From Gaiellasilicea sp037721555 (GTDB lineage Bacteria > Actinomycetota > Thermoleophilia > Gaiellales > Gaiellaceae): 34,127 nucleotides of DNA. A model generated the notes under the pieces. That model saw only the letters and a list, made by a program, of their open reading frames with translations. It was not told the origin of the DNA and searched no databases. How positions within the stretch are numbered: position 1 is the stretch's first letter; every line of letters starts with the position of its first letter. The position numbers and the translations under genes are program-made. The DNA is taken from contig JBBJOI010000028.1 of NCBI GenBank assembly GCA_037721555.1, forward strand, positions 1 to 34,127, written 5' to 3'. Shown in pieces: positions 1 through 6,888 of the stretch.

Positions 1-734
1 TGCAGTACGACGCCTTCTCGTACCCGTGCCTCGACCAGCTGATCACCCACGTCGGCCGCTACCGCTGGCGCACTGGCGGGAAGATGACGTTCCCGATCAC
101 GATCCGGATGCCCTACGGCGGCGGGGTCCGCGCGCCCGAGCTCCACGACGACTCGCCCGAGACCTACTACGTGCACACGCCGGGAATCAAGGTCGCAATC
201 CCCTCGACGCCCGCGGACGCGAAGGGCCTGCTTGCCGCGGCGATTCGCGATCCGGACCCGGTCGTCATCCTCGAGCCCAAGCTCGTCTACCGGACGGTCC
301 GCGGCGAGGTGCCGGCGGGCGAGCACGTGGTCCCGCTCGGAGAGGCGCGGCTCGCGCGCAGCGGCACGGACCTCACGATCGTGGCGTACGGGGCCATGGT
401 GGCGGTTGCCGAGCGGGCCGCAGACGAGCTGGCGCCCCAGGCCGAGGTGGAGGTGCTCGATATCCGCAGCCTGAAGCCACTCGACGAGGAGGCGCTCCTC
501 GCCTCGGCGGCCAAGACCGGACGAGTCGTCCTCGTGCAGGAGGCTCCGCGCACCTGCGGCTACGCCGCCGAGCTCGCGGCGATCCTCGCCGAGAAGGCGA
601 TCCTCGACCTCCGCGGGCCCGTGTTGCGCGTGACCGGCTACGACGTCCCGTACCCGTACTGGTCGATCGAGGAGGCCTATATGCCCTCGGTCGCCCGCGT
701 GGTCGACGCCGCACGCCGCCTGCTCGAGTTCTAG
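1..734 (+). CDS. 2-oxoacid dehydrogenase E1 component, beta subunit (5' truncated)
   Basis: This is the C-terminal 243 residues or so of the thiamine-diphosphate-dependent E1 beta subunit of a branched-chain 2-oxoacid or pyruvate dehydrogenase; the family is usually about 325 residues. The reading frame begins at base 3 and runs off the left edge. The visible part starts within the pyrimidine-binding domain (YPCLDQLITHVGRYRW, then TFPITIRMPYGGG). It continues through HTPGIKVAIPSTPADAKGLL and the transketolase C-terminal domain with LDIRSLKPLDEEALL and VQEAPRTCGYAAEL. In the complex, E1 decarboxylates the 2-oxoacid and passes the acyl group to the lipoyl arm of E2. The E2 gene lies about 1.9 kb downstream, separated by three unrelated genes. 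Branched-chain versus pyruvate specificity cannot be decided from this fragment. Confidence 0.93.
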   Translation, partial: QYDAFSYPCLDQLITHVGRYRWRTGGKMTFPITIRMPYGGGVRAPELHDDSPETYYVHTPGIKVAIPSTPADAKGLLAAAIRDPDPVVILEPKLVYRTVRGEVPAGEHVVPLGEARLARSGTDLTIVAYGAMVAVAERAADELAPQAEVEVLDIRSLKPLDEEALLASAAKTGRVVLVQEAPRTCGYAAELAAILAEKAILDLRGPVLRVTGYDVPYPYWSIEEAYMPSVARVVDAARRLLEF

Positions 735-747
735 AGGTAGAGGCTCG

Positions 748-1605
748 ATGGCACGCCACGAGCTGCCGCTCGCCGTCGCCAACCTGCACGGGCACTTCTC
801 GCGCGAGTTGCCGCCCGCCCTGTTGGTCGATCCCGGCGACTCGATCCGGTTCGCGACGCCCAACGCCGGCTGGCTCGTCGAATCGGGTGAGCGACTCGCC
901 GCGAGCGATCCCGAGCTCGACACCGGCCACGCCCTGGCGGGTCCGATCGAGGTGCGCGGCGCCCGAGCCGGCGACACCCTCGTCGTCGGCATCGACGAGG
1001 TGCGGCCGGGCTCCTGGGGAATCACCTTTGCCGAGCCGTCCCATTCGATCCGGTGGGAGCTCGACGGCGAGGTAGGACGGGGTGCTGGCCACTCAGTGCG
1101 CCTGGCGCCGTTTCTCGGCGTGCTCGGGATGCCGCCGGCCGAGCCCGGCGCTCATTCGACCATCCCCCCGCGTCGCAGCGGCGGGAACATCGACTGCAAG
1201 GAGCTCGTTGCCGGAACGACACTCTTCCTGCCCATCCCCGTCGAGGGCGCGCTCTTCTCGGCTGGTGACGGTCACGGTGCGCAAGGCGACGGGGAGGTCT
1301 CCGGCACCGCGATCGAGTGCCCGGTCGAGGCGGAGGTGACGCTCGACCTCCGGGAGGACCTACAGCTCGAGTGGCCGATCGCGCGGATCGCAGACGCATG
1401 GCTGACGTTCGGCTTCGATGAGCACCTGGGGCTGGCCGCACGGATCGCGGTCAACGGGATGCTCGACCTGATGCAGCGAGAGCACGACCTGTCTCGTCCG
1501 GAGGCGCTCGCGCTCGCATCGGTCGTGGTCGACCTGCGCGTCACGCAGGTGGTCAACGGGGTGCTCGGAGTGCATGCTGTCCTGCGCGACGGCGTGCTGA
1601 GGTAA
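748..1605 (+). CDS. Acetamidase/formamidase family protein
   Basis: This 285-residue protein of the FmdA/AmdA family hydrolyses short-chain amides to ammonia and the carboxylate. Family hallmarks are visible: the N-terminal beta region with PPALLVDPGDSIRFATPNA, the segment PPRRSGGNIDCKEL around residue 140-150, and the motif GDGHGAQGDGEVSGTAIE around residue 173-190, which is typical of this metal-dependent fold. The length is close to the family's usual 290-320. ATG lies 13 nt after the E1 beta stop, with a purine-rich AGAGG stretch before it, so it is probably co-transcribed with E1. A place inside a 2-oxoacid dehydrogenase operon is unusual. It may reflect amide or branched-chain amino-acid breakdown, but that is inference. 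The exact substrate is unknown. Confidence 0.88.
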   Translation: MARHELPLAVANLHGHFSRELPPALLVDPGDSIRFATPNAGWLVESGERLAASDPELDTGHALAGPIEVRGARAGDTLVVGIDEVRPGSWGITFAEPSHSIRWELDGEVGRGAGHSVRLAPFLGVLGMPPAEPGAHSTIPPRRSGGNIDCKELVAGTTLFLPIPVEGALFSAGDGHGAQGDGEVSGTAIECPVEAEVTLDLREDLQLEWPIARIADAWLTFGFDEHLGLAARIAVNGMLDLMQREHDLSRPEALALASVVVDLRVTQVVNGVLGVHAVLRDGVLR

Positions 1606-1610
1606 CTCCT

Positions 1611-2239
1611 CTGAGTGGCCGCACCAGCGACCCCCCGTACCGGATCGAGACCGAGCGCCTCGTCGTCCGTTGCTGGCAGCCGGACGACGCGCCCCTGCTG
1701 AAAGAGGCGATCGACTCGAGCCTCGACCATTTCGCGCCCTGGCTGCCGTGGGTGCACGCCGAGCCGACGCCCGTCGCCGAGAAGGCGCAGCTCCTCCGAC
1801 GGTTCCGTGGTCGCTTCGACCTCGGCCAGGACTTCGTCTACGGGATCCTCGACGCGGAGGAGACGGAGGTTGTCGGCGGCACCGGCCTGCACACGCGCGC
1901 CGGGGACGACGCGCTCGAGATCGGGTACTGGATCCGTGCCAGCCGCGTCGGCGCCGGACTCGCGACGGAGGTGACTGCCGCGTTGATGCGGGTGGCGTTC
2001 GAGGTCTGCGGCGTCGATCGCGTCGACATCAGGGTGGATCCGGCCAACCTCCCGAGCCTCGGCATCCCGCGACGTCTCGGCTTCCGAGAGGAGCGACACT
2101 GCGCAGACGGCTCCCGAGAAGCGACGGCGACCCGACCGACGTGACCGTCTTCTCGCTCTTCGCCGACGAGGTGGCCGCGTCGCCGTCGGCCGGAGTCCAC
2201 ATCGAGGCGTTCGACGCCCTCGGCGAACGAGTCCTGTGA
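1611..2239 (+). pseudogene. RimJ/RimL-type GNAT N-acetyltransferase, one frameshift, CTG start
   Basis: The frame opening at CTG 1611 encodes a typical GNAT start (PYRIETERLVVRCWQPDDAPLL), then FAPWLPWVHAEPTP, the acetyl-CoA loop region IGYWIRASRVGAGLATEVTAALM and RVDIRVDPANLPSLGIPRRLGFREE. At about 2091-2093 it must slip by -1 to keep homology, giving ATLRRRLPRSDGDPTDVTVFSLFADE, the normal C-terminus of this family, and it then ends at 2239. Unslipped, the frame ends at 2144 with unrelated residues. One G missing from a GG run (GAGGAG-GCG expected) explains it. No ATG, GTG or TTG precedes the conserved N-terminus in frame. CTG at 1611 lies 5 nt after the acetamidase stop. The next gene's GTG overlaps the 2239 stop by 4 nt, supporting 2239 as the original end. 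It is either a recent pseudogene or a sequencing indel. Confidence 0.75.
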
Positions 2240-2637
2240 CCGGCGAACGCCTTCGGCTCTGGCTGGAGCGCGCCGACGCCGGATTCCGGCTACGCGACGC
2301 GGCGACCGGCGAGCGGGTCGCGTGGGAGGATCCGAGAATTCGCGTCGTGCCCGTCGCAGGCGTGTCTTACCGGGCCGAGGCCGCCGCAGATCTCTCATTC
2401 GACCCGGGGCTCAGGGTCGCGCTCGTGGCAGAGCCGGACAACAAGCACGATCAGAACGCGGTCGCGATCTGGAACGCGGAACGAACGCTGCAGGCCGGCT
2501 ACGTCCCGGCCGCGGTCGCACCCGAGCTCCGCAGCGACGAGCAGGCGGTGTCGCTCTGGCGCGTCGAGGGGGGCCTGCGCATCCTGATCGTACCCGCCGA
2601 GGCGTGGCTCGGAATCCCCCTCTCGGGGCCGCGGTAG
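2236..2637 (+). CDS. Stand-alone HIRAN-domain protein
   Basis: This 133-residue protein carries a HIRAN domain. Residues about 38-92 read VVPVAGVSYR, then FDPGLRVALVAEPDNKHDQNAVAIW and AGYVPAAVAPEL, the pattern seen in HIRAN domains, which bind 3' ends of single-stranded DNA in HLTF-type helicases. Here it stands alone, with a short N-terminal segment (LWLERADAGFRLRDAATGERVAWEDP) and a C-terminal beta-rich part. No helicase, nuclease or zinc finger is fused or adjacent. GTG at 2236 overlaps the stop of the GNAT gene by 4 nt (GTGA), so translation is probably coupled. The cellular role is unknown. A DNA-end or stalled-fork function is only inferred from the family. Confidence 0.72.
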   Translation: MTGERLRLWLERADAGFRLRDAATGERVAWEDPRIRVVPVAGVSYRAEAAADLSFDPGLRVALVAEPDNKHDQNAVAIWNAERTLQAGYVPAAVAPELRSDEQAVSLWRVEGGLRILIVPAEAWLGIPLSGPR

Positions 2638-2662
2638 CCGACGTACCGGCGAGCAGCAGCGG

Positions 2663-2668
2663 TAGGCT
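2663..2668 (+). promoter_or_regulatory. -10 box (TAGGCT) of a probable leaderless promoter for the E2 gene
   Basis: TAGGCT fits TANNNT and ends 8 nt before GTG 2677. There is no Shine-Dalgarno sequence in the gap, so transcription may start at the start codon. This would give E2 its own promoter apart from the E1 operon. Confidence 0.5.
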
Positions 2669-2676
2669 GGGCGGCC

Positions 2677-3861
2677 GTGGCCTACGAGTTCAAGCTGCCG
2701 GATCTCGGCGAGGGGCTCGCCGAGGGGGAGATCGCCCGCTGGCTCGTGGCCGAGGGTGACGAGCTCTCCGAGGACGACCCGCTCGTCGAGATCCAGACCG
2801 ACAAGACGACCGTCGAGATCCCGTCCCCCGCCGCAGGGACCGTGACCCGCATCCTCGTCGCCGAGGGCGAGGTCGTTCCGGTGGGCACCGTGCTCGTCGT
2901 GATCGGCGGTGACGGGACAGCCGGGGACGGGGCCGCTGGGGACAGCGAGGAGGTGCAGCCGCGGGCCGAGCCCGCCGAGCAGCAGCGCGCCGCGGGGACC
3001 GCTGCGCTGGTGACACAGAGCCACAAGCCTCCTTCGGAGCGCGTCCAGGCGACGCCGCTCGTCCGCAGGCTCGCCGAGCAGCTGGGCGTGGATCTGGCCG
3101 CATTGCGTGGATCGGGCCCGAACGGTCGCATCGTCGAGAGCGACATCCGAGCCTCCGTCGCCCAAGGAGCGGAGGGGGGTGCGGAGGAGATCGTGCCGGA
3201 GCAGCACAATGTCGGGGAGGGGGTCGGGGAGGGCCGGCGAGAGCCGGTGCGGGGCGTGCGACGGCAGATCGTCGAGCGACTCGCGCGCGCGCACCGCGAG
3301 GTCGCGGCCGTCACCTTCGTCGAAGAGTGCGACTTCACCGGCATCGAGCTCCAACGGCTCGTACCGCTGGCGCTGGGAGCGACTGCGCAGGCCCTCCGCG
3401 AGTTCCCGGAGCTGAATGCGCGCCTCGAGGACGACGAGATCGTGTTCCTCGATCGCTACGACATCGGAGTCGCGGTTCAGACCGAGCGCGGGCTTGTGGT
3501 ACCCGTGGTGCGCGGCTGTGACGGCGCCACGACCGACGAGCTGGCAGCCGAGGTGGCGCGGCTCGCCGAGGCCGCACGGGCCGGGACGGTACAGGCGGAG
3601 GAGCTGCGCGGGGGAACGTTCACGATCACGAGCGCCGGCAAGCTCGGCGGCGTGTTCGTCACCCCGCTTGTGAATCACCCCGAGGTCGGCATTCTCGGCA
3701 TCCACCGGATCGCGCCGCGGCCCGTCGTACGCGACGGCGAGTTGGCCGTGCGCGAGTCCGGGCACGTCTCGATCACGTTCGATCACCGCGTGGTCGACGG
3801 TGCCCGCGCCGCGGCCTTCTGCCTCGACGTGATCGGACGACTCGAGCAGCTAGAGGCTTGA
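2677..3861 (+). CDS. 2-oxoacid dehydrogenase E2 (dihydrolipoyl acyltransferase)
   Basis: This 394-residue E2 core protein moves the acyl group from E1 to CoA. Domains in order: one lipoyl domain (residues about 3-78, lipoyl-lysine motif EIQTDKTTVEIPSP), a charged Gln/Glu-rich linker, a peripheral subunit-binding domain (residues about 127-162, ATPLVRRLAEQLGVDLAALRGSGPNGRIVESDI), a second linker, then the catalytic chloramphenicol-acetyltransferase-like domain from about 190. The catalytic HRxxDG motif (DHRVVDGA) lies at about residue 370. With one lipoyl domain it resembles branched-chain E2 proteins. It is the partner of the E1 beta gene at the left edge. The last four codons, including the stop, lie in the left arm of a long inverted repeat (3850-4017). 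Branched-chain specificity is likely but not proven. Confidence 0.93.
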   Translation: MAYEFKLPDLGEGLAEGEIARWLVAEGDELSEDDPLVEIQTDKTTVEIPSPAAGTVTRILVAEGEVVPVGTVLVVIGGDGTAGDGAAGDSEEVQPRAEPAEQQRAAGTAALVTQSHKPPSERVQATPLVRRLAEQLGVDLAALRGSGPNGRIVESDIRASVAQGAEGGAEEIVPEQHNVGEGVGEGRREPVRGVRRQIVERLARAHREVAAVTFVEECDFTGIELQRLVPLALGATAQALREFPELNARLEDDEIVFLDRYDIGVAVQTERGLVVPVVRGCDGATTDELAAEVARLAEAARAGTVQAEELRGGTFTITSAGKLGGVFVTPLVNHPEVGILGIHRIAPRPVVRDGELAVRESGHVSITFDHRVVDGARAAAFCLDVIGRLEQLEA

Positions 3862-4017
3862 TGTGAACCTCGTATGCGTGCGGGGATGGGTCAGACGGAG
3901 CGGTGTTGCCGGGTCGGGCGCGGCGCGTGGTGGTCTACGGGCAAGCCCGAGCCGGCGAAACCGCGCCGTGTACTGGCACACAGCCGTGCGTGCATGAGTT
4001 TCACATGGAGCCTCTAG
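3850..4017 (+). other. Long imperfect inverted repeat with nested hairpins; candidate structured RNA or MITE-like element
   Basis: Bases 3850-3883 pair with 3984-4017: 25 Watson-Crick pairs, 6 G-U pairs and 3 mismatches over 34 positions. Inside, 3901-3919 pairs with 3945-3963 (16 Watson-Crick, 1 G-U, 2 mismatches), and 3968-3971 pairs with 3978-3981. The six wobble pairs form only in plus-strand RNA; in the minus strand they become A-C mismatches, which favours a plus-strand transcript. The outer ends are CTAGAGGCT and AGCCTCTAG. The left arm contains the end and stop codon of the E2 gene. No long reading frame lies inside. It could be a 3'-UTR structure, an independent small RNA, or a remnant of a miniature inverted-repeat transposon; no clear target-site duplication is seen. 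Confidence 0.55.
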
Positions 4018-4029
4018 ATGAAGCGGGCA

Positions 4030-4060
4030 GCGGGCCCGGCACACGAGGCGCCGAGCCCGC
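4030..4060 (-). terminator. Terminator-like hairpin after the CHRD gene
   Basis: On the minus strand an 11-bp stem (GCGGGCTCGGC with GCCGGGCCCGC, one G-U pair) closes a 9-nt loop, starting 9 nt after the stop codon of the CHRD gene. No U-run follows, as is common in GC-rich actinobacteria. It may also stop transcription arriving from the convergent E2 gene. Confidence 0.6.
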
Positions 4061-4069
4061 CCCTTCGCT

Positions 4070-4627
4070 CTAGCCGTCGTTGCCGCGCTTTCCGCGAGCG
4101 TTGAAGAAGTCGCCGCGACCGCTCAGCTGACCGCGGATCTCGCCCCCCGGGAACGTGTTCGTGTGGACGTTCGCGTACGCGGCACCGGCGCGGATGCCGC
4201 GGACGAGCTCTGCGAGCTCGCCGGCCATGATGCCCTGCGCGGCCGGGCCGACGACGTCGGACGCGGCGATCGTGCCCTCGATCGTCGCCGCCTTGGCTGG
4301 GCAGGCGGGCTTGTTGCCGCCGCCGCAGAGGAAGGCAGAGACGCCGCCGTTCGTGTGGCGTTGCCCCAGATGGATGTGCGCGAACAGGGTCGAGGCACCC
4401 TCGAGGCCCTCGTAGTCGAGCCGGTAGTGAATCTCGCCGTCATCACCGTCGATGTTTGCCCTGAACTCGCCACGAGCGACCGTCGACACCGACGGCACCT
4501 CGCTGTAGCCGATCAGCTCCGCGGACGTCCCGCCGCTCCGGCTGTCGCCGCCGAACGCGAGCGAGCCACCACCGAGTGCGACTACGAGCAGGCCGCCGAT
4601 TGCGGCCGCCAAAACGAGCCTGCGCAT
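4070..4627 (-). CDS. Secreted CHRD-domain protein
   Basis: This 185-residue protein has a signal peptide (MRRLVLAAAIGGLLVVALGGGSLAFG) followed by one CHRD domain. The latter is recognised by AELIGYSEVPSVSTVARGEFRANIDGDDGEIHYRLDYEGLEGASTLFAHIHLGQ and by the C-terminal YANVHTNTFPGGEIRGQLS. CHRD domains occur in chordin and in many secreted bacterial proteins; no enzymatic activity is established for the bacterial forms. Two cysteines (CGGGNKPAC, around residue 100-110) could form a disulphide outside the cell. An AAGGGAG ribosome-binding site lies just before ATG 4627. The gene is monocistronic, convergent with E2, and followed by a strong hairpin. Confidence 0.85.
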   Translation of the reverse strand: MRRLVLAAAIGGLLVVALGGGSLAFGGDSRSGGTSAELIGYSEVPSVSTVARGEFRANIDGDDGEIHYRLDYEGLEGASTLFAHIHLGQRHTNGGVSAFLCGGGNKPACPAKAATIEGTIAASDVVGPAAQGIMAGELAELVRGIRAGAAYANVHTNTFPGGEIRGQLSGRGDFFNARGKRGNDG

Positions 4628-4693
4628 GCGTCTCCCTTCCTCGCTGTATTCAGTCCGCTAGGTCCTACGCCGACGCCGCGCCGGCGGTTTGGT

Positions 4694-4715
4694 CTCGAGA
4701 CTAGTCGGTCTCGAG
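4694..4715 (-). terminator. Hairpin just after the thioredoxin-like gene
   Basis: A perfect 8-bp stem (CTCGAGAC with GTCTCGAG) and a 6-nt loop start 1 nt beyond the stop codon of the minus-strand thioredoxin-like gene. Placement suggests a terminator or 3'-end stabiliser. No U-run is present. Confidence 0.45.
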
Positions 4716-4716
4716 C

Positions 4717-5016
4717 TCAGGCGAGAGCGAGAACGGGCGGCAGATGGGGCTCGAGCATCGCCTCGATGCGCGGTGCGCTCGTGCGGCCCTCGAGTCTCGC
4801 CAACGCCTGCTTGTTCTTGACGAGCACGAGTGTCGGCACGACCTCGACCTTGAAGCGCTCTGCGACCTCCGGGCTCGCGTCTACATCGACGCGGCGGACT
4901 CGCAGACGCTCACGTTCCTTCCGCGCCAGGTGAGCGAGCAGGCTCTCCATCCGACGCGCCGGACCTGAGCGTTCGGACCAGAAGAACACCAGCAACGGTC
5001 GCTCGTCTTCGCTCAC
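4717..5016 (-). CDS. Thioredoxin-fold protein lacking both active-site cysteines
   Basis: This 99-residue thioredoxin-like protein reads LLVFFWSERSGPARRMESLLAHLA where a thioredoxin has FWAxWCGPCR. The CGPC active site is therefore SGPA, and both redox cysteines are gone. The rest of the fold is kept: VRRVDVDASPEVAERFKVEVVPTLVLVKN, including the cis-proline of the VPT motif and the final strand and helix. Start GTG 5016 is chosen because AGGAGG lies 6 nt before it and homology begins there; the much longer upstream frame is only the antisense of the next gene. Without cysteines it cannot act as a disulphide reductase. It may be a binding or chaperone-like protein. No obvious operon partner. 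Confidence 0.8.
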   Translation of the reverse strand: MSEDERPLLVFFWSERSGPARRMESLLAHLARKERERLRVRRVDVDASPEVAERFKVEVVPTLVLVKNKQALARLEGRTSAPRIEAMLEPHLPPVLALA

Positions 5017-5102
5017 GGCAATCCTCCTGATTCCTGCACCAGCGGGGTCGGCGTGTTGTATGCCCTGGAAACGGCGCGACCAAACCGCCGCCGCGGGACT
5101 GC

Positions 5103-5129
5103 TTGACCCTCGGGCTCCGTCTCTAGAAT
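5103..5129 (+). promoter_or_regulatory. Promoter: TTGACC / 15 bp / TAGAAT, leaderless
   Basis: A -35-like TTGACC (5103-5108) and a -10 TAGAAT (5124-5129) are 15 bp apart, somewhat short. The -10 ends 8 nt before GTG 5138, consistent with transcription starting at the start codon. Confidence 0.5.
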
Positions 5130-5137
5130 GGGGAGCA

Positions 5138-5557
5138 GTGGGCGATTGGTACACGGTCGGCTTGGCGCTTGGGTTGGGGCTCGCGATCGGCGTCCTGTTT
5201 GCAGGTCTGCTCTGGGCAACACCCCTCGGGCGCGCCGCGGCCGTGGTGCTGGCCAGCACGGCGGGAGCGGTGGCGGGCCTGCTGATCGAGGACTGGGCCG
5301 AGATCGGCGCCGGTCTCGGCGGCGGCTTCGTCGGCGCCCTCGCCGCAGGGATCGTCGTCGCGGGTGCCCTGCGTCGTGGCGGCACGCGGGGCGGCCTCGC
5401 CCTGATCGTGGCAGTCGCAGCGGCCGGGCTCGCAGCACTTGCGTTCGTGCCCTTCGTGGGCTACGTCCAGGCAATCGTGTTGCCCGGGCTCGCCGCACGG
5501 CTGCGGCACACGCAGGGCGAGCGCTACGCAGGCCTGCGCTCGCTCGCCAAGGACTGA
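5138..5557 (+). CDS. Small polytopic membrane protein of unknown function
   Basis: This 139-residue protein has about four hydrophobic segments: VGLALGLGLAIGVLFAGLLWA, AAAVVLASTAGAVAGLLI, GLGGGFVGALAAGIVVAGAL and LALIVAVAAAGLAALAFVPFVGYVQAIVLPGLAA. They are rich in Gly and Ala, with a short basic cytoplasmic tail (ARLRHTQGERYAGLRSLAKD). I do not recognise the family. GTG 5138 is preferred over 5060 because it follows a good -10 box and places the first membrane segment right at the N-terminus. The stop overlaps the proposed CTG start of the following phosphodiesterase by 4 nt, so the two genes are probably co-translated, possibly a membrane partner of that enzyme. Confidence 0.7.
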   Translation: MGDWYTVGLALGLGLAIGVLFAGLLWATPLGRAAAVVLASTAGAVAGLLIEDWAEIGAGLGGGFVGALAAGIVVAGALRRGGTRGGLALIVAVAAAGLAALAFVPFVGYVQAIVLPGLAARLRHTQGERYAGLRSLAKD

Positions 5558-6888
5558 CGACGGCGCGCCGCAAGCTGATCCTGATCGTGATCGACGGTCT
5601 GACCCCGTCGATGTTCGAGAGCGCCGTCGCCGAGGCGCGCACGCCGGCGCTCGCGCTGCTCGCGAGCGAGGGCGAGTACAGCCGGGCGACCTCGACCTTT
5701 CCGTCGCTCACCCCCGTCTGCCTCTCGTCCCTTGCGACCGGCGCACACCCCGACGTGCACGAGATCCCGCACCTCGTCTGGTACCACCGCGGCGAAGGGC
5801 GGCTCGTCGAATACGGCTCCTCGTTCGGCGCGGTCATCGCCGCCGGCGCTCGCCGCTCTCTGCAGGACACGATCTACGAACTGAACGCGAGTCACCTGGG
5901 GAAGCGCGCAGTGACCGTCTACGAGGCGCTCGAGGACGCTGAGCTGACAGCAGCTGCGATCAACATCACGTGCTACCGCGGTCGCACCCCCCATCGTCCC
6001 ACGGTGAGGATGCTGACTCGCCCGGCGTACGGGCCCAAGCGGTTCTTCTTCTACAGCCTGTTCGAATCCGACGTGACCGGCGCACCACTCGCCGTCCGCA
6101 ACCGGCCGGCAGGCACGATCGACGCGTATGCCGGCTCCGTCGGACGGTGGCTTGTGACCCGCGACGGCTTCGACTTCCTCGTTTTCTACCTGTCGGACTA
6201 CGACTATGCCTCGCACACACAGGGCCCCGATGCTGCGCACGAGGCGCTCGGCCGGTGCGACGCAGCCGTCGGCGCGCTCATCGAGGCTGCGGGTGGCGAG
6301 GCCGAGTTCTTCGAACGCTACGCAGTCATCCTCTGCTCCGACCACGGCCAGACGGAGGTATCAGAGGTCGCGCGCCTCAGAGACCACTTCCCCGATGCAC
6401 TGGTTACAGCCTCGAACCGTGCCGGCATGGTCTACGCCGAGGGAGAGCCCGCGGCACTGGCGCGCCGTCTCGACGGTGCTCCCGGGGTCGAGGTCGTTCT
6501 CTTCCGCGAAGGCGTGGACGCCGTGGCCCGCCGTGACGGCGAAGAGCTGCGCTTCCGCCCGACGGACGCAGGCTTCTCCACCGCAGGCGACCCGGGGATC
6601 CTCGACCATCCGAACGCGCTCGTCCGATCGTGGGCAGCCCTCGGGAACCCGAACGCAGGGGAGCTCATCGTCTCCGCCGCACCCGGGTGGGAGTTCGCCG
6701 ACCTTGCGGGAGGCAACCACGCCGGCGGCGGCTCCCACGGCTCGCTGACGACGGGCGACTCGGAGGTGCCGATGCTGACGATCGGCTTACCGCAACAGCC
6801 GAGATCGATCACCGACGTGATGCCGCTCGCGCTCGAGCACTTCGGGGTCGCACCTCCACCGTACGTGCGCACGCTGATCCCGACATGA
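5554..6888 (+). CDS. Alkaline-phosphatase superfamily protein (type I phosphodiesterase/nucleotide pyrophosphatase-like), CTG start
   Basis: This protein of about 444 residues has the metal and nucleophile motifs of the phosphodiesterase/phosphatase superfamily. They are LILIVIDGLTPS (first metal Asp), TFPSLTPVCLSSLATG (nucleophile Thr), YLSDYDYASHTQGP (Asp and His ligands), CSDHGQTE (Asp-His) and GGNHAGGGSHGSL (last His). Such enzymes cleave phosphodiester or phosphomonoester bonds; no signal peptide is seen, so it is probably cytoplasmic. The frame has no ATG, GTG or TTG between the preceding gene and the first metal ligand. CTG 5554, in a CTGA overlap with the upstream stop, gives the expected N-terminus (TTARRKLILIVIDG). 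The last codons overlap the ATG of pcm by 4 nt. Substrate unknown; nucleotide or lipid-linked sugar phosphates are possible given the glycosyltransferases downstream. Confidence 0.85.
   Translation: MTTARRKLILIVIDGLTPSMFESAVAEARTPALALLASEGEYSRATSTFPSLTPVCLSSLATGAHPDVHEIPHLVWYHRGEGRLVEYGSSFGAVIAAGARRSLQDTIYELNASHLGKRAVTVYEALEDAELTAAAINITCYRGRTPHRPTVRMLTRPAYGPKRFFFYSLFESDVTGAPLAVRNRPAGTIDAYAGSVGRWLVTRDGFDFLVFYLSDYDYASHTQGPDAAHEALGRCDAAVGALIEAAGGEAEFFERYAVILCSDHGQTEVSEVARLRDHFPDALVTASNRAGMVYAEGEPAALARRLDGAPGVEVVLFREGVDAVARRDGEELRFRPTDAGFSTAGDPGILDHPNALVRSWAALGNPNAGELIVSAAPGWEFADLAGGNHAGGGSHGSLTTGDSEVPMLTIGLPQQPRSITDVMPLALEHFGVAPPPYVRTLIPT

Noticed and set aside
2395..3786. 463-codon minus-strand open frame opposite the E2 gene
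   Set aside because: Its residues are the antisense of a clearly conserved E2 gene; long antisense frames arise from GC-rich third-position bias. No domain is recognisable.
3850..4017. Retron non-coding RNA (long terminal inverted repeats around nested hairpins)
   Set aside because: No reverse transcriptase gene is anywhere in the window and no branching-G context was identified.
5060..5137. Upstream extension of the small membrane protein to 5060
   Set aside because: It would run through the promoter-like TTGACC/TAGAAT region and adds a non-hydrophobic, unconserved-looking stretch.
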